Numbered from the stretch's first letter, positions 1 through 5,887 are shown. The stretch is 6,111 bases of DNA from Halococcaceae archaeon (GCA_007128515.1 SKXI01000139.1:1-6111), one strand, 5' to 3'. The notes: generated by a model from the letters alone, not told the origin. Numbers and translations: made by a program.

Positions 1-182
1 CGGCGGACCTCCGCGAGCCCCGCGGTGAGCGCCGAGCAGAGCAGTCCGTCCGGGCGTTCCCTGTACAGGTGGTCGCCGTGGGCGTGACTCAGCGCGGCGA
101 TCCCTCTCGGGTGGGTCGCGTCGCAGACGACCGTCTCGCTACCCAGGGGAATCTCGATGCCGTCGGTGTGTCTGACGGGCAC
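1..182 (-). CDS. Metallo-beta-lactamase-fold, ligase-associated exonuclease / mRNA 3'-end-processing-factor-like protein (partial, N-terminus only)
   Basis: The frame is open from a GTG at 180-182 to the left edge, giving the first 60 residues; the rest lies outside the window. Residues 31-39 read LSHAHGDHL, the HxHxDH zinc-binding signature of the metallo-beta-lactamase fold (H33, H35, D37, H38), preceded by the short beta-strand stretch TVVCDAT (17-23). In archaea and bacteria a nuclease of this fold, annotated as a ligase-associated DNA exonuclease or a CPSF/mRNA 3'-end processing-like factor, is commonly encoded beside an ATP-dependent DNA ligase, and that is the arrangement here: same strand, 52 bases after the ligase stop. 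It is therefore probably a cytoplasmic metal-dependent nuclease trimming ends before ligation. The substrate (DNA or RNA) cannot be told from this fragment. The frame stays open further upstream, but no other start codon fits and the upstream residues are arginine-rich noise, so GTG-182 is the preferred start. Assignment to the fold is firm; the subfamily rests on motif and neighbour. Confidence 0.85.
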   Translation of the reverse strand, partial: MPVRHTDGIEIPLGSETVVCDATHPRGIAALSHAHGDHLYRERPDGLLCSALTAGLAEVR

Positions 183-234
183 GGTCGCCGTAGGGGCCGG
201 GGGTGTATCGCTCTCACGCCTGCGTCGCCTCCGG

Positions 235-1917
235 CTACTGTTCCTCGTAGAGCTCCTCGACCCGCGAGAGCGTGTCGGCGTCCGCCGGCGCGAGGTCGTC
301 GCGTCTCCGGAGGAATCGAGGAAACCGGAGCGCGTACCCCGAACCGTACTCCGGCGAGTCCTGGATCTCCTCGTACTCGATCTCGAGGACGAGTTCGGGC
401 CGGAGCGAGACCCGTCTCCCCTCGGTGCCGGTGACGAGCGGTTCGAGGAGGGCGGTCAGCTCCGCGAGTTCCTCGTCGGTGTAGCCCGTCGAGAGCCGGC
501 CGATCTCCGGGAAGCCGTCGGTCTCGGGGTCGTAACAGCCGAGGAAGAGCCGGCCGAGGTAGTCGCTTCTCCTCCCCTCGCTCCACTGCGCACGGGTGAC
601 CACGAGGTCGAGCGGCTCCATCGCCGGCTTCACCTTCACCATGTGACCGACCCGTCGGCCGGGCTGGTAGGCCGCCGCGGCGTTCTTCGCCATCACGCCC
701 TCGTGGCCCGCCGCGAGCGCCGCCTCGTAGAACTCGCGGGCGCGTTCGTCGTCACGCGATCGGAGTCGCTCGGCGTGTTCGATCCCCTCGCGTTCGGAGA
801 GGAGCGGGTCGAGACGATCGAGGCGCTCCGCCAGCGGCTCGTCGAGCAGCGACACCCCCTCGACGAACGGCAGGTCGAAGACGTGGAGCGTCGTCGGGAT
901 CGCCTCCGAAAGCTCCTCCACGTCGTACTTCCGGCGGACGCGCCGCGAGAGCTGCTGGAACGCCACCGGTCTCTCCGTCCCTCGGTCGTAGCCCACGAGT
1001 TCGGCGTCGAGTAAAGCCGACTCCGCGGAGACCGACTCCTGTACCGCACGAACTGCCTCCGGGAACGCCTCGGTGACCTCCTCCAGCCGCCGGGTGAAGA
1101 TCCGCACCTCGTCGTCGCGCTTGTGGACCTGCACCCGGATCCCGTCGTACTTGTACTCCCACAGCACGTCCTCGCCCCCGGTGGCGACGTCCTCGATCGC
1201 CTCGGCGATCCCCTCCGACTTCTCCGCGAGCATCAGGTCGATCGGCCGGAAGAGCTCGATAGAGAGCGCACGAAGTCCCTCCCGTCCCCCGTCCCTGGCC
1301 GTCTCCGCGACGATCCGGTAGTCGTTCGTGAGCTGGTAGGCGCGTTCGACCGCCTCCCGATCGGTCTCGGTTCCCTCCAGGAACGCCTCGGCGAGCGCGT
1401 CGCGGACGGTCCCGGAGCCGACGCCGAGTCGGAGGTGGCCGAGCACCGTTCGGACGAGGTACCGCGCCTCCTCCGGCTCGGCGTCAGAGAGCAACCGCGA
1501 GACGGCGTCGATCCGCCGGCCCTGGCTCCCCTCGCCCTCGTAGCCCGCGATCTCCTCCAGGGTGGCGTGGACCGTCTCGACGTCGAGCGTCGTCGGGACG
1601 AGCGCCTGCTGGGTGCGCTCCGCTATCGCCCACGCCGCCGCGTCGCCCAGGTCGCCCGTCTCGCGCCAGCGGTCTTCGGTCTCTCCCTCACCGATCCCGG
1701 TCGCCTTCGATATCGCCTCGCGGGTCAGGTTCGAGGAGATCCCCAACTCGACGCTCTCGCGGGCCGGGAACGCCCTGCCCCGACAGAGCGTGATCAGTAG
1801 CGGGAGGTGGGTCTCGTCCGCGTCGGCGAACAGCTCGGCGAGGACCGCGGTCTTCTCCAGGGTCGAGTCGGTCCCGGCGAGCGCCCGATACGTCTCGACG
1901 AGGGCGGCGTACTCCAT
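235..1917 (-). CDS. lig: ATP-dependent DNA ligase (archaeal/eukaryotic ligase I type)
   Basis: The 560-residue product has the normal length and order of an archaeal replicative and repair ligase, which seals nicks in duplex DNA (Okazaki fragments, repair) through a ligase-AMP intermediate. Residues 1 to about 215 form the helical DNA-binding domain. The adenylation domain follows with motif I EYKYDGIRVQ (254-263), K256 being the expected adenylated lysine. The FTRRLE stretch is at 274-279, the motif III region LLDAELVGYD at 302-311 (E306), motif IV EGVMAK at 406-411 and motif V MVKVKP at 426-431. The C-terminal OB-fold carries EYEEIQDSPEYGSGYALRFP (514-533), typical of the family, and ends in a helical acidic tail. 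All catalytic motifs seen are intact. The ATG at 1915-1917 starts a conventional N-terminus, with no SD sequence and only a weak TATA-like element upstream. It precedes the metallo-beta-lactamase-fold nuclease gene and follows a membrane protein gene by 59 bases, so operon expression is likely. Confidence 0.97.
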   Translation of the reverse strand: MEYAALVETYRALAGTDSTLEKTAVLAELFADADETHLPLLITLCRGRAFPARESVELGISSNLTREAISKATGIGEGETEDRWRETGDLGDAAAWAIAERTQQALVPTTLDVETVHATLEEIAGYEGEGSQGRRIDAVSRLLSDAEPEEARYLVRTVLGHLRLGVGSGTVRDALAEAFLEGTETDREAVERAYQLTNDYRIVAETARDGGREGLRALSIELFRPIDLMLAEKSEGIAEAIEDVATGGEDVLWEYKYDGIRVQVHKRDDEVRIFTRRLEEVTEAFPEAVRAVQESVSAESALLDAELVGYDRGTERPVAFQQLSRRVRRKYDVEELSEAIPTTLHVFDLPFVEGVSLLDEPLAERLDRLDPLLSEREGIEHAERLRSRDDERAREFYEAALAAGHEGVMAKNAAAAYQPGRRVGHMVKVKPAMEPLDLVVTRAQWSEGRRSDYLGRLFLGCYDPETDGFPEIGRLSTGYTDEELAELTALLEPLVTGTEGRRVSLRPELVLEIEYEEIQDSPEYGSGYALRFPRFLRRRDDLAPADADTLSRVEELYEEQ

Positions 1918-1941
1918 TCGGGCTCACTACGGACCGGGGGA

Positions 1942-1947
1942 GCAAAT
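1942..1947 (-). promoter_or_regulatory. Weak TATA-like element upstream of the ligase
   Basis: Read on the minus strand, ATTTGC is the only AT-leaning stretch in the 59-base gap between the membrane protein stop and the ligase ATG. It ends 24 bases before the ATG, the spacing expected for the TATA box of a leaderless archaeal transcript. There is no clear BRE, so this is only a candidate internal promoter; read-through from upstream is equally possible. Confidence 0.22.
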
Positions 1948-1976
1948 GGGGTCCGGCCGCAGGTGCGATCCCGACG

Positions 1977-2636
1977 TCACCGGGAGACGAGCGCCGTGCG
2001 GGCGTCGGCGAGCACGAGTGCGAAGACGACGGCTACGAGCGCGACGAGACCGGGTTCGGGGGCGGCCGGCGTCAGCGCGAAGAGCGCGACCATCGGGAAG
2101 AAGCCCGCGAGGCAGTAGCCGAGGCGGGCGAGGCGTGCTCGTCGCGAGTCCGCGGAGAGGTGCGGGAGCGCGACGAGTGCGGCGGCGCTCAGTACCAGCG
2201 CGGTCAGCGCGTTCGCGAGGAACGACCCCGTGACGAGCTCGACGATGACCGCGGTGTACGCGGCGAGGAGGAGCGAACACGAGAGGAGGACAGCCCGAGT
2301 GAAGAGCGCCCGGTAGCCGGTACCAGTCCCGAGTTTGCGGTTCGTGAGGACCGGCCAGGGACGGCCGGCGGAGAGGTGGCCGCCGCGAAAGAGCGGGAGG
2401 AAGAACGTCAACGTGAGCACCGAGACGACGGCAGCGGTTCCCATCTCGATCGTGTAGACGGGCGTGGCTGCGAGGACGAACAGGACCGGGAGGGTGAGGA
2501 TCGTCACCTGGGCGAAGCCGCCCTGGATGAGGTCGACGAAGAAGTCGTACACGGACTCGTGGTCGTGCGGGGCGTCGCCGGTCCGGCGGTCGCCGGTCGC
2601 GTAGATCGGTTCGGAGCGTCCTCGCGACTCGCTCAT
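1977..2636 (-). CDS. Polytopic membrane protein of unknown function (six predicted helices)
   Basis: The 219-residue product starts with a polar acidic N-terminus (1-36, including a short DHESVYDFFVDL stretch) and continues with about six hydrophobic segments at roughly 41-60, 66-84, 111-133, 138-160, 171-190 and 194-211. It should sit in the cytoplasmic membrane. The loop between helices 2 and 3 (84-110) is polar, with the pattern GGHLSAGRPWPVLTNR; the loop between helices 4 and 5 is basic (RRARLARLG). No catalytic motif, nucleotide-binding site or known transporter signature is visible, and I do not recognise the family. The ATG at 2634-2636 is chosen because it is the first start of the frame and gives a complete protein. 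The gene lies 48 bases after the zinc-finger microprotein and 59 bases before the ligase on the same strand. Third positions are nearly all G or C, as in the neighbours, so it looks native. That it is a real coding region is well supported; its role is unknown. Confidence 0.85.
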   Translation of the reverse strand: MSESRGRSEPIYATGDRRTGDAPHDHESVYDFFVDLIQGGFAQVTILTLPVLFVLAATPVYTIEMGTAAVVSVLTLTFFLPLFRGGHLSAGRPWPVLTNRKLGTGTGYRALFTRAVLLSCSLLLAAYTAVIVELVTGSFLANALTALVLSAAALVALPHLSADSRRARLARLGYCLAGFFPMVALFALTPAAPEPGLVALVAVVFALVLADARTALVSR

Positions 2637-2644
2637 GGGCCGGG

Positions 2645-2663
2645 ATCGGGAGTCGAGCCCGAT
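2645..2663. repeat. Short perfect inverted repeat just upstream of the membrane protein start
   Basis: Arms ATCGGG (2645-2650) and CCCGAT (2658-2663) are perfectly complementary around a 7-base spacer. They lie 9-27 bases upstream of the membrane protein ATG, overlapping the place where a core promoter or leader would be. It could be an operator or a small leader hairpin, or chance in GC-rich DNA. Confidence 0.25.
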
Positions 2664-2684
2664 AGCCCTTCGGGACGGTCCCGC

Positions 2685-2855
2685 TCAGACGATCGCTCGC
2701 CACCGCCGGCCACAGTCGTCACAGAGCCTGACCGTGCCGATCTCGCCGGGGTCGTTTCGCGTCGAGAGCGCACGCTCGCAGGCGGCACACTCGAGGCGGT
2801 CGTAGGTGTCCTTCTCGAGGTCGCCGTCGCGTAACGCCTTTCTGACGGATTTCAC
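2685..2855 (-). CDS. Small CxxC...CxxC zinc-finger protein (HVO_0758-like, 56 residues)
   Basis: The GTG at 2853-2855 begins a 56-residue frame ending in TGA at 2685-2687. The N-terminus reads VKSVRKALRDGDLEKDTYDR (GTG would be read as Met), a strongly charged helix. It is followed by C23-AA-C26, a loop TRNDPGEIGTV (32-42), then C45-DD-C48, and a basic-aromatic end GRRWRAIV. The two CxxC pairs should bind one zinc ion. From memory, the N-terminal sequence and cysteine layout match the haloarchaeal zinc-finger microprotein family typified by HVO_0758 of Haloferax volcanii; I could not run a search. Such proteins are cytoplasmic and usually of unknown partner; nucleic-acid or protein binding is inferred only from the zinc ribbon. 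A convincing TATA-like element lies about 27 bases upstream, fitting a leaderless transcript. The 160 bases further upstream (2856-3016) hold no supportable gene. The next gene, the membrane protein, follows after 48 bases. Its small size makes it easy to overlook. Confidence 0.87.
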   Translation of the reverse strand: MKSVRKALRDGDLEKDTYDRLECAACERALSTRNDPGEIGTVRLCDDCGRRWRAIV

Positions 2856-2879
2856 GGGAGACAGGTTGGGAGCGGTCGT

Positions 2880-2886
2880 GTAAAAG
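2880..2886 (-). promoter_or_regulatory. TATA-box-like promoter element of the zinc-finger gene
   Basis: On the minus strand the sequence GCTTTTAC occurs here, the most AT-rich run in the surrounding GC-rich DNA. It ends about 25 bases before the GTG start of the zinc-finger gene, which is the spacing of an archaeal TATA box in a leaderless haloarchaeal transcript (transcription start near 2855-2858). It is the best core-promoter candidate on this strand and may serve the whole run down to the nuclease gene. Confidence 0.5.
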
Positions 2887-3016
2887 CTCTCCGGCTATCC
2901 GATACGTTCGCGTGGCCGCCTCGCTGGGCCCGGCGTTCTGCCGTAGCGTGCCAGCACCCCTGCTGCACCCGTAACGATGGGATGGCGGGGGAGGCGACTG
3001 GTCGGGTCGATCGCTA

Positions 3017-3292
3017 TCAGGGGTCGTCCGTGTCCCGATCGTCGGAGAACCGCTCGAGCCTGCTGACCGTCTCCTGGTCGTAGAAGAACGCGAGCAGGAC
3101 GACGGGACCGACGAGGGGGACGGAGGTGGCGAGCCGGGCGTAACCGATCCGGTCGCGTCATCGATCCGCTCGTCGGTGCCGCGGCGCCGGGCGTCGGTGT
3201 GAACGGCGATCAACCATCCCGTACTGTATCGGGAGGAGGAGGGCTACCGTGAGGAGGAGCGCCGTCTCGGCCGTTCGATCGAACCACCTCAC
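3017..3292 (-). pseudogene. Small two-helix membrane protein gene interrupted by two compensating frame changes
   Basis: From the GTG at 3290-3292 the frame reads VRWFDRTAETALLLTVALLL and then PIQYG, a typical membrane helix start. It then turns into arginine-rich nonsense and hits TGA at 3158-3160 (codon 45). After that stop the same frame reads sensibly again: RDRIGYARLATSVPLVG continues into a second helix ending LLAFFYDQ, then an acidic tail ERFSDDRDTDDP and TGA at 3017-3019. Between them the shifted frame (from about 3213 to 3155) gives LIAVHTDARRRGTDERIDDA, which completes the first helix and supplies a normal charged loop. One surplus base near 3214-3217 and one missing base near 3150-3160 would restore a protein of about 91 residues with two membrane segments. 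Neither spot has a homopolymer longer than three bases. It is either a decaying gene or two sequencing errors; a single nonsense mutation is a less likely alternative. The family is not recognised. It is divergent from the transporter gene, 75 bases away. Confidence 0.55.
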
Positions 3293-3330
3293 CGAACGTA
3301 CACGAACGCTCGGGCGGGGGAGCTACGATT

Positions 3331-3343
3331 CGAAAGGGTTGAA
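3331..3343 (+). promoter_or_regulatory. Candidate BRE/TATA region of the MFS transporter
   Basis: CGAAAGGGTTGAA lies 25-37 bases before the GTG start of the transporter, within the 75-base divergent gap. CGAAA resembles a haloarchaeal BRE purine tract, and GTTGAA sits where a TATA box should for a leaderless message. The match is weak and no SD is present before the GTG. Confidence 0.25.
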
Positions 3344-3367
3344 CCGACGAACCCGCTCTCCCCGAGC

Positions 3368-4528
3368 GTGACACGGAGAGGCGTCTTCGGCTCGCTCTGT
3401 GCGATGGTCTTCCTCGTGAACCTCGCGAGGGTGGTCTTCGCGCCGCTCGTGGAGCCGTTACAGGACGCCTTCGGGGTCGGTCCGGCGACGGTCGGCCTGA
3501 TCGTCACGCTCGTCTGGGTCGGGAGCGCGGTCCCCCGAATCCCCACGGGCTACCTGCTGACGATCTATCCCAGACAGCAGATGGTGCTCGCGACCGGCGT
3601 GATGCTCACCCTCTCCTCGGTCGTCGCGACGCTCGCGAACTCGATCGTCACCCTCGCTATCGGCGCGGTTCTGCTGGGGACCGCGAGCGGGGCGTACTTC
3701 GTCTCGGCACACCCGCTGATCGCTGAACTCTACACCGAGCGTGTGGGCCGGGCGCTCGGCATCCACGGCACGGCCGCACAGCTCTCGGCGGTGATCGCCG
3801 CACCGATGGTCTCGCTCGCGCTGTTCGTCTCCTGGCGGCTCGTCTTCGTCGCCATCGGCCTCGGCGCGCTCCTCTCGACGGTCTACTTCACGCTCATGGC
3901 GCGGCGGACGGAGTTCCCGGCGGCCAGCGGCGCGGACCGGGACTTCCTCGGGGCGATCCGCGCGGAGTGGTCGGTGATCGTCCTCGGGGTGGTGGTCTTC
4001 GGCGCGACGAGCTTCGTCTGGCAGGGACTGTTCAACTTCTACCCCTCCTACATGGAGGCGCGTGGGTTCGCACCCGCGACGGCGAGGAACCTCCTCACGG
4101 TCGTCTTCGCCGCGGGCGTCCCGGCGTTCTGGCTGAGCGGGATCCTCGTCGACCGGGTCCCGAGCGTGCCCTACCTCGCGGCGATCATCGTCACGTTCAT
4201 CGGGGGCGTCCTGCTCCTCACGGTGACCGAGAGTCTGATCGGCATTCTCCTCGTGAGCGCGTTCGTCGGCTACGTCATCCACAGCATCTACCCCGCCGCC
4301 GACGCGGTCTTGCTCTCGGCGTTCCCCGACGAACACCGTGGCGGGGCGTACGCCGTGTTCAGCGGCGGGATGATGCTCGGCCAGTCGCTGGGGAGCTGGC
4401 TCGTCGGCGAACTCGTCGAACGGGGGTTCACCTACGACGCCGTCTTCCAGGGGCTCGCGCTCTCGCTCGCCCTGCTCGTGGTCGCGGTCGGTGCGCTGCT
4501 CGCCACCGGCCGGATCGACCCGCGGTGA
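3368..4528 (+). CDS. Major facilitator superfamily (MFS) transporter
   Basis: The 386-residue product is full length for a 12-helix MFS carrier of the cytoplasmic membrane. Hydrophobic segments alternate with short loops in two six-helix halves, joined by a polar central loop near residues 178-199 (RRTEFPAASGADRDFLGAI). The loop between helices 2 and 3 (about 59-70, PTGYLLTIYPRQ) occupies the MFS motif A position, although the usual Asp is not present there. The equivalent loop in the second half, SGILVDRVPS (257-266), keeps the G-x-L-x-D-R pattern. Helices 4-5 carry RALGIHGTAAQLSAVIAAP (128-146), a glycine/alanine-rich helix common in MFS carriers. The last loop before helix 11 has FPDEHRGGAYAVFSGGMMLG (319-338). 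The substrate cannot be read from sequence; metabolite or anion uptake and drug efflux are all possible. The GTG at 3368 is chosen because it keeps helix 1 with its positive leader MTRR; the next ATG (codon 13) would cut into the helix. No partner gene on the same strand is visible. Confidence 0.92.
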   Translation: MTRRGVFGSLCAMVFLVNLARVVFAPLVEPLQDAFGVGPATVGLIVTLVWVGSAVPRIPTGYLLTIYPRQQMVLATGVMLTLSSVVATLANSIVTLAIGAVLLGTASGAYFVSAHPLIAELYTERVGRALGIHGTAAQLSAVIAAPMVSLALFVSWRLVFVAIGLGALLSTVYFTLMARRTEFPAASGADRDFLGAIRAEWSVIVLGVVVFGATSFVWQGLFNFYPSYMEARGFAPATARNLLTVVFAAGVPAFWLSGILVDRVPSVPYLAAIIVTFIGGVLLLTVTESLIGILLVSAFVGYVIHSIYPAADAVLLSAFPDEHRGGAYAVFSGGMMLGQSLGSWLVGELVERGFTYDAVFQGLALSLALLVVAVGALLATGRIDPR

Positions 4529-4823
4529 GCGGTCACCAGACGGGCGGGGAACTCTTCGACGACGAGATCCGTGGGCTGAGACGAACGGTAACCCGTCGGG
4601 CTCGTGTGCGGTATCCTACACCCGATTCCGGGGACTACCGTTCGCCTCTCCATCCGTTTCGAAGGCTCACCCGGAGACTCCCGGACACCCACCACATCCA
4701 TGGCCACACTGTTCGTCGTCCGTTCTCCTTCCCCGCCCGTCGTCCGAATCGATCGTCGGACCTTTTCGGTTTCGACCGTTCGCACGTTCTCTCGCGGTCG
4801 TCCCTGCTCGCCGCTCCGATCCG
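4529..4823. other. Convergent intergenic region with no supportable gene
   Basis: The 295 bases between the ends of the transporter (plus) and the lipoprotein (minus) show mixed T-rich and C-rich stretches, a lower third-position bias in every frame, and no RNA gene. Long open frames cross it on both strands, but they also run antisense through the flanking genes. The first part (4529-4600) translates to fairly coding-like residues in one frame on each strand (for example GGELFDDEIRG on plus and DLVVEEFPARL on minus), so an old gene remnant cannot be excluded. A hairpin with a T run at 4742-4766 is described separately. Confidence 0.6.
4742..4766 (+). terminator. Hairpin followed by a T run; possible terminator of the transporter transcript
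   Basis: GTCCGA (4742-4747) pairs perfectly with TCGGAC (4756-4761) around an 8-base loop. It is followed by C and TTTT, then CGGTTT. T-rich tracts terminate archaeal RNA polymerase, with or without a stem. It lies about 215 bases after the transporter stop, which is far, so the role is uncertain. Confidence 0.3.
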
Positions 4824-5696
4824 TCAACTCTCGTCGCAGCGGAATCCGATCTCGAACGGACCTGGCGGGACGTCGCTTTCGTCCGCGGCCTCGTCGGGTA
4901 TCTCGCCGACGGCCGTGACGACGCCGTCCCGGCCCCATCGGATCATCGGTTCGTTCACCACGCCGTCTCCGAGGGAATCGGGCGGGAGGTCGTCCTCGAC
5001 CGTTCCGTCCGTACGCTCTCGGTATTCGAAATGGAACGTGTTCGGTGCGTCCCCCCGCACGGTGATCTCGATTGAGTCCCGGCGGAGCAGTTCGAGCGTT
5101 CCCATCTCCGGGACGACGAACTTCTGGATCACAGCGATCGCGACGTCGTCGGGGAACTCCCCCTCGCCTTCCCCGGTGGCGAAGCCCGCGAGAGCGTTGA
5201 AGAAGGGATCGTTCGACCACTCGTCCGCCTCGATCGTCTCGTCGTAGCTCTCCTCGTCCAGCGGTCCACCGACACAGGGGGCGTCCGGAAGGCTCGTGAG
5301 TTCGATCCGCTCGTCGCCTATCACGGCGATCATCGTGCCGGGTTCGTCCGGAACCTCCACGTCGTGGTGGTCGTCGTTCCAGCCGTCCTCCGGTTCGAAA
5401 TCGATCTCCGACGGGGGGAGATCCGCCACGTCCTCGGCCGTGTCGTCCGGGTCGTCTGAGTCCTCGTCGTCGGTCGTTCCGTCCGAATCGCTATGGTCCT
5501 CGGTCGTGTCATCCGGGTCGTCTCGGTCGTCGGTCGTCTCCGGGTCGTCGTCCCCCGGATCGTCGGTCGAGTCGTCGGCACCCGCGTCGTCGCCGTCATC
5601 GCCGACACAGCCCGCGAGTCCCACGACCCCTCCGCCACCCAGTACCCGGAGTATCCCTCGTCGTCGAACCCCCTCCCCGTCGGTCGTAATCGTCAT
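4824..5696 (-). CDS. Tat-type haloarchaeal lipoprotein with Asp/Thr-rich linker and unknown C-terminal domain
   Basis: The 290-residue product (from the ATG at 5694-5696) begins with a polar stretch, then RRRGILRVLGGGGVVGLAGC (11-30). This is a twin-arginine signal with a weak hydrophobic core and a lipobox LAGC, so C30 should be lipidated and the protein anchored on the outer face of the membrane. Residues 33 to about 90 form a very acidic Asp/Thr/Ser/Pro linker, as often seen in secreted haloarchaeal proteins. Residues about 93-290 form a probable beta-rich folded domain. It includes TMIAVIGDERIELTSLP (121-137), a helix around DPFFNALAGFA (163-173), and VAIAVIQKFVVPEMGTLELL (185-204). It has only two cysteines, C141 and C287, which could form a disulfide. 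The domain is not recognised and shows no enzyme motif. An in-frame GTG 15 bases upstream (5709-5711) is an alternative start that would add five residues before the signal. A candidate small ORF ends 19 bases before the ATG, suggesting co-transcription. Confidence 0.85.
   Translation of the reverse strand: MTITTDGEGVRRRGILRVLGGGGVVGLAGCVGDDGDDAGADDSTDDPGDDDPETTDDRDDPDDTTEDHSDSDGTTDDEDSDDPDDTAEDVADLPPSEIDFEPEDGWNDDHHDVEVPDEPGTMIAVIGDERIELTSLPDAPCVGGPLDEESYDETIEADEWSNDPFFNALAGFATGEGEGEFPDDVAIAVIQKFVVPEMGTLELLRRDSIEITVRGDAPNTFHFEYRERTDGTVEDDLPPDSLGDGVVNEPMIRWGRDGVVTAVGEIPDEAADESDVPPGPFEIGFRCDES
5431..5523 (-). repeat. Imperfect 27-base direct repeat inside the lipoprotein linker
   Basis: The 27 bases at 5431-5457 recur at 5497-5523 with two mismatches (positions 8 and 15), an offset of exactly 66 bases or 22 codons. 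They encode DDPDDTAED (residues 81-89) and DDPDDTTED (59-67). The reading frame is kept, so this looks like an internal duplication that lengthened the acidic linker. The surrounding DNA is also low-complexity, built of repeated Asp codons. Confidence 0.7.
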
Positions 5697-5715
5697 CGTC
5701 TCGACCCTCACTCCC

Positions 5716-5826
5716 TCACCCCTCCGCCGGTCTCAGTACCGCTTCCCACTCGTGCGTCGAGAGTCCGTACTGCTCGTCCGGGACCGTCTTCCCCCCGGAC
5801 CCGGTACGCTCTCGTTCGCCGTCCAT
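5716..5826 (-). CDS. Candidate 36-residue small ORF upstream of the lipoprotein
   Basis: An ATG at 5824-5826 opens a 36-residue frame ending in TGA at 5716-5718. The first half is polar (MDGERERTGSGGKTV) and the second half, PDEQYGLSTHEWEAVLRPAEG written in two parts as PDEQYGLSTHEW and EAVLRPAEG, has the acidic, mixed composition of a real haloarchaeal protein and mostly G/C third positions. It looks like one short amphipathic helix. GGAGGT abuts the ATG with no spacer, which is too close for a normal SD interaction. The stop lies 4 bases before the alternative GTG and 19 bases before the preferred ATG of the lipoprotein, so translation could be coupled. It might be a true small gene, a leader peptide or the remnant of a longer gene. 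A 7-base inverted repeat (5776-5782 with 5794-5800, 11-base loop) falls inside it. No family is recognised and coding status is uncertain. Confidence 0.35.
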   Translation of the reverse strand: MDGERERTGSGGKTVPDEQYGLSTHEWEAVLRPAEG

Positions 5827-5887
5827 ACCTCCGTCGGTAGCGGGGTTCTGCCGCCCTCATCCTTCCGAGGACGATACGGATCCGAGA

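Noticed and set aside
157..1014. Plus-strand open frame of 285 codons opposite the ligase.
   Set aside because: It is fully antisense to a ligase with all catalytic motifs; the translation is low-complexity Arg/Leu/Val/Glu and has no recognisable domain.
2719..3213. Minus-strand open frame of 164 codons spanning the broken membrane gene and the zinc-finger gene.
   Set aside because: Only its first ~20 residues look real, as the displaced middle of the broken gene; the rest is out-of-frame and runs through the zinc-finger gene.
3458..4336. Minus-strand open frame of 292 codons opposite the transporter.
   Set aside because: It is composed of Arg/Asp/Glu runs, the expected antisense pattern of a hydrophobic GC-rich gene; the transporter on plus is clearly real.
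4432..5220. Minus-strand open frame of 262 codons across the convergent gap.
   Set aside because: It overlaps the lipoprotein in another frame on the same strand and the transporter antisense; mostly arginine-rich. Only a short coding-like patch near 4540-4600, noted in the gap finding.
3967..5247. Long plus-strand open frame (426 codons) through the transporter and into the lipoprotein region.
   Set aside because: It overlaps the transporter in another frame and the lipoprotein antisense. Its translation is Arg/Ser/Pro-rich without motifs, typical of a shadow frame in GC-rich DNA.
5440..5612. Short-period repeats rich in GTC/GTCGTC, which could be mistaken for a tandem repeat or CRISPR-like array.
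   Set aside because: They are reiterated Asp codons of the lipoprotein linker; there are no unique spacers and no regular unit length.
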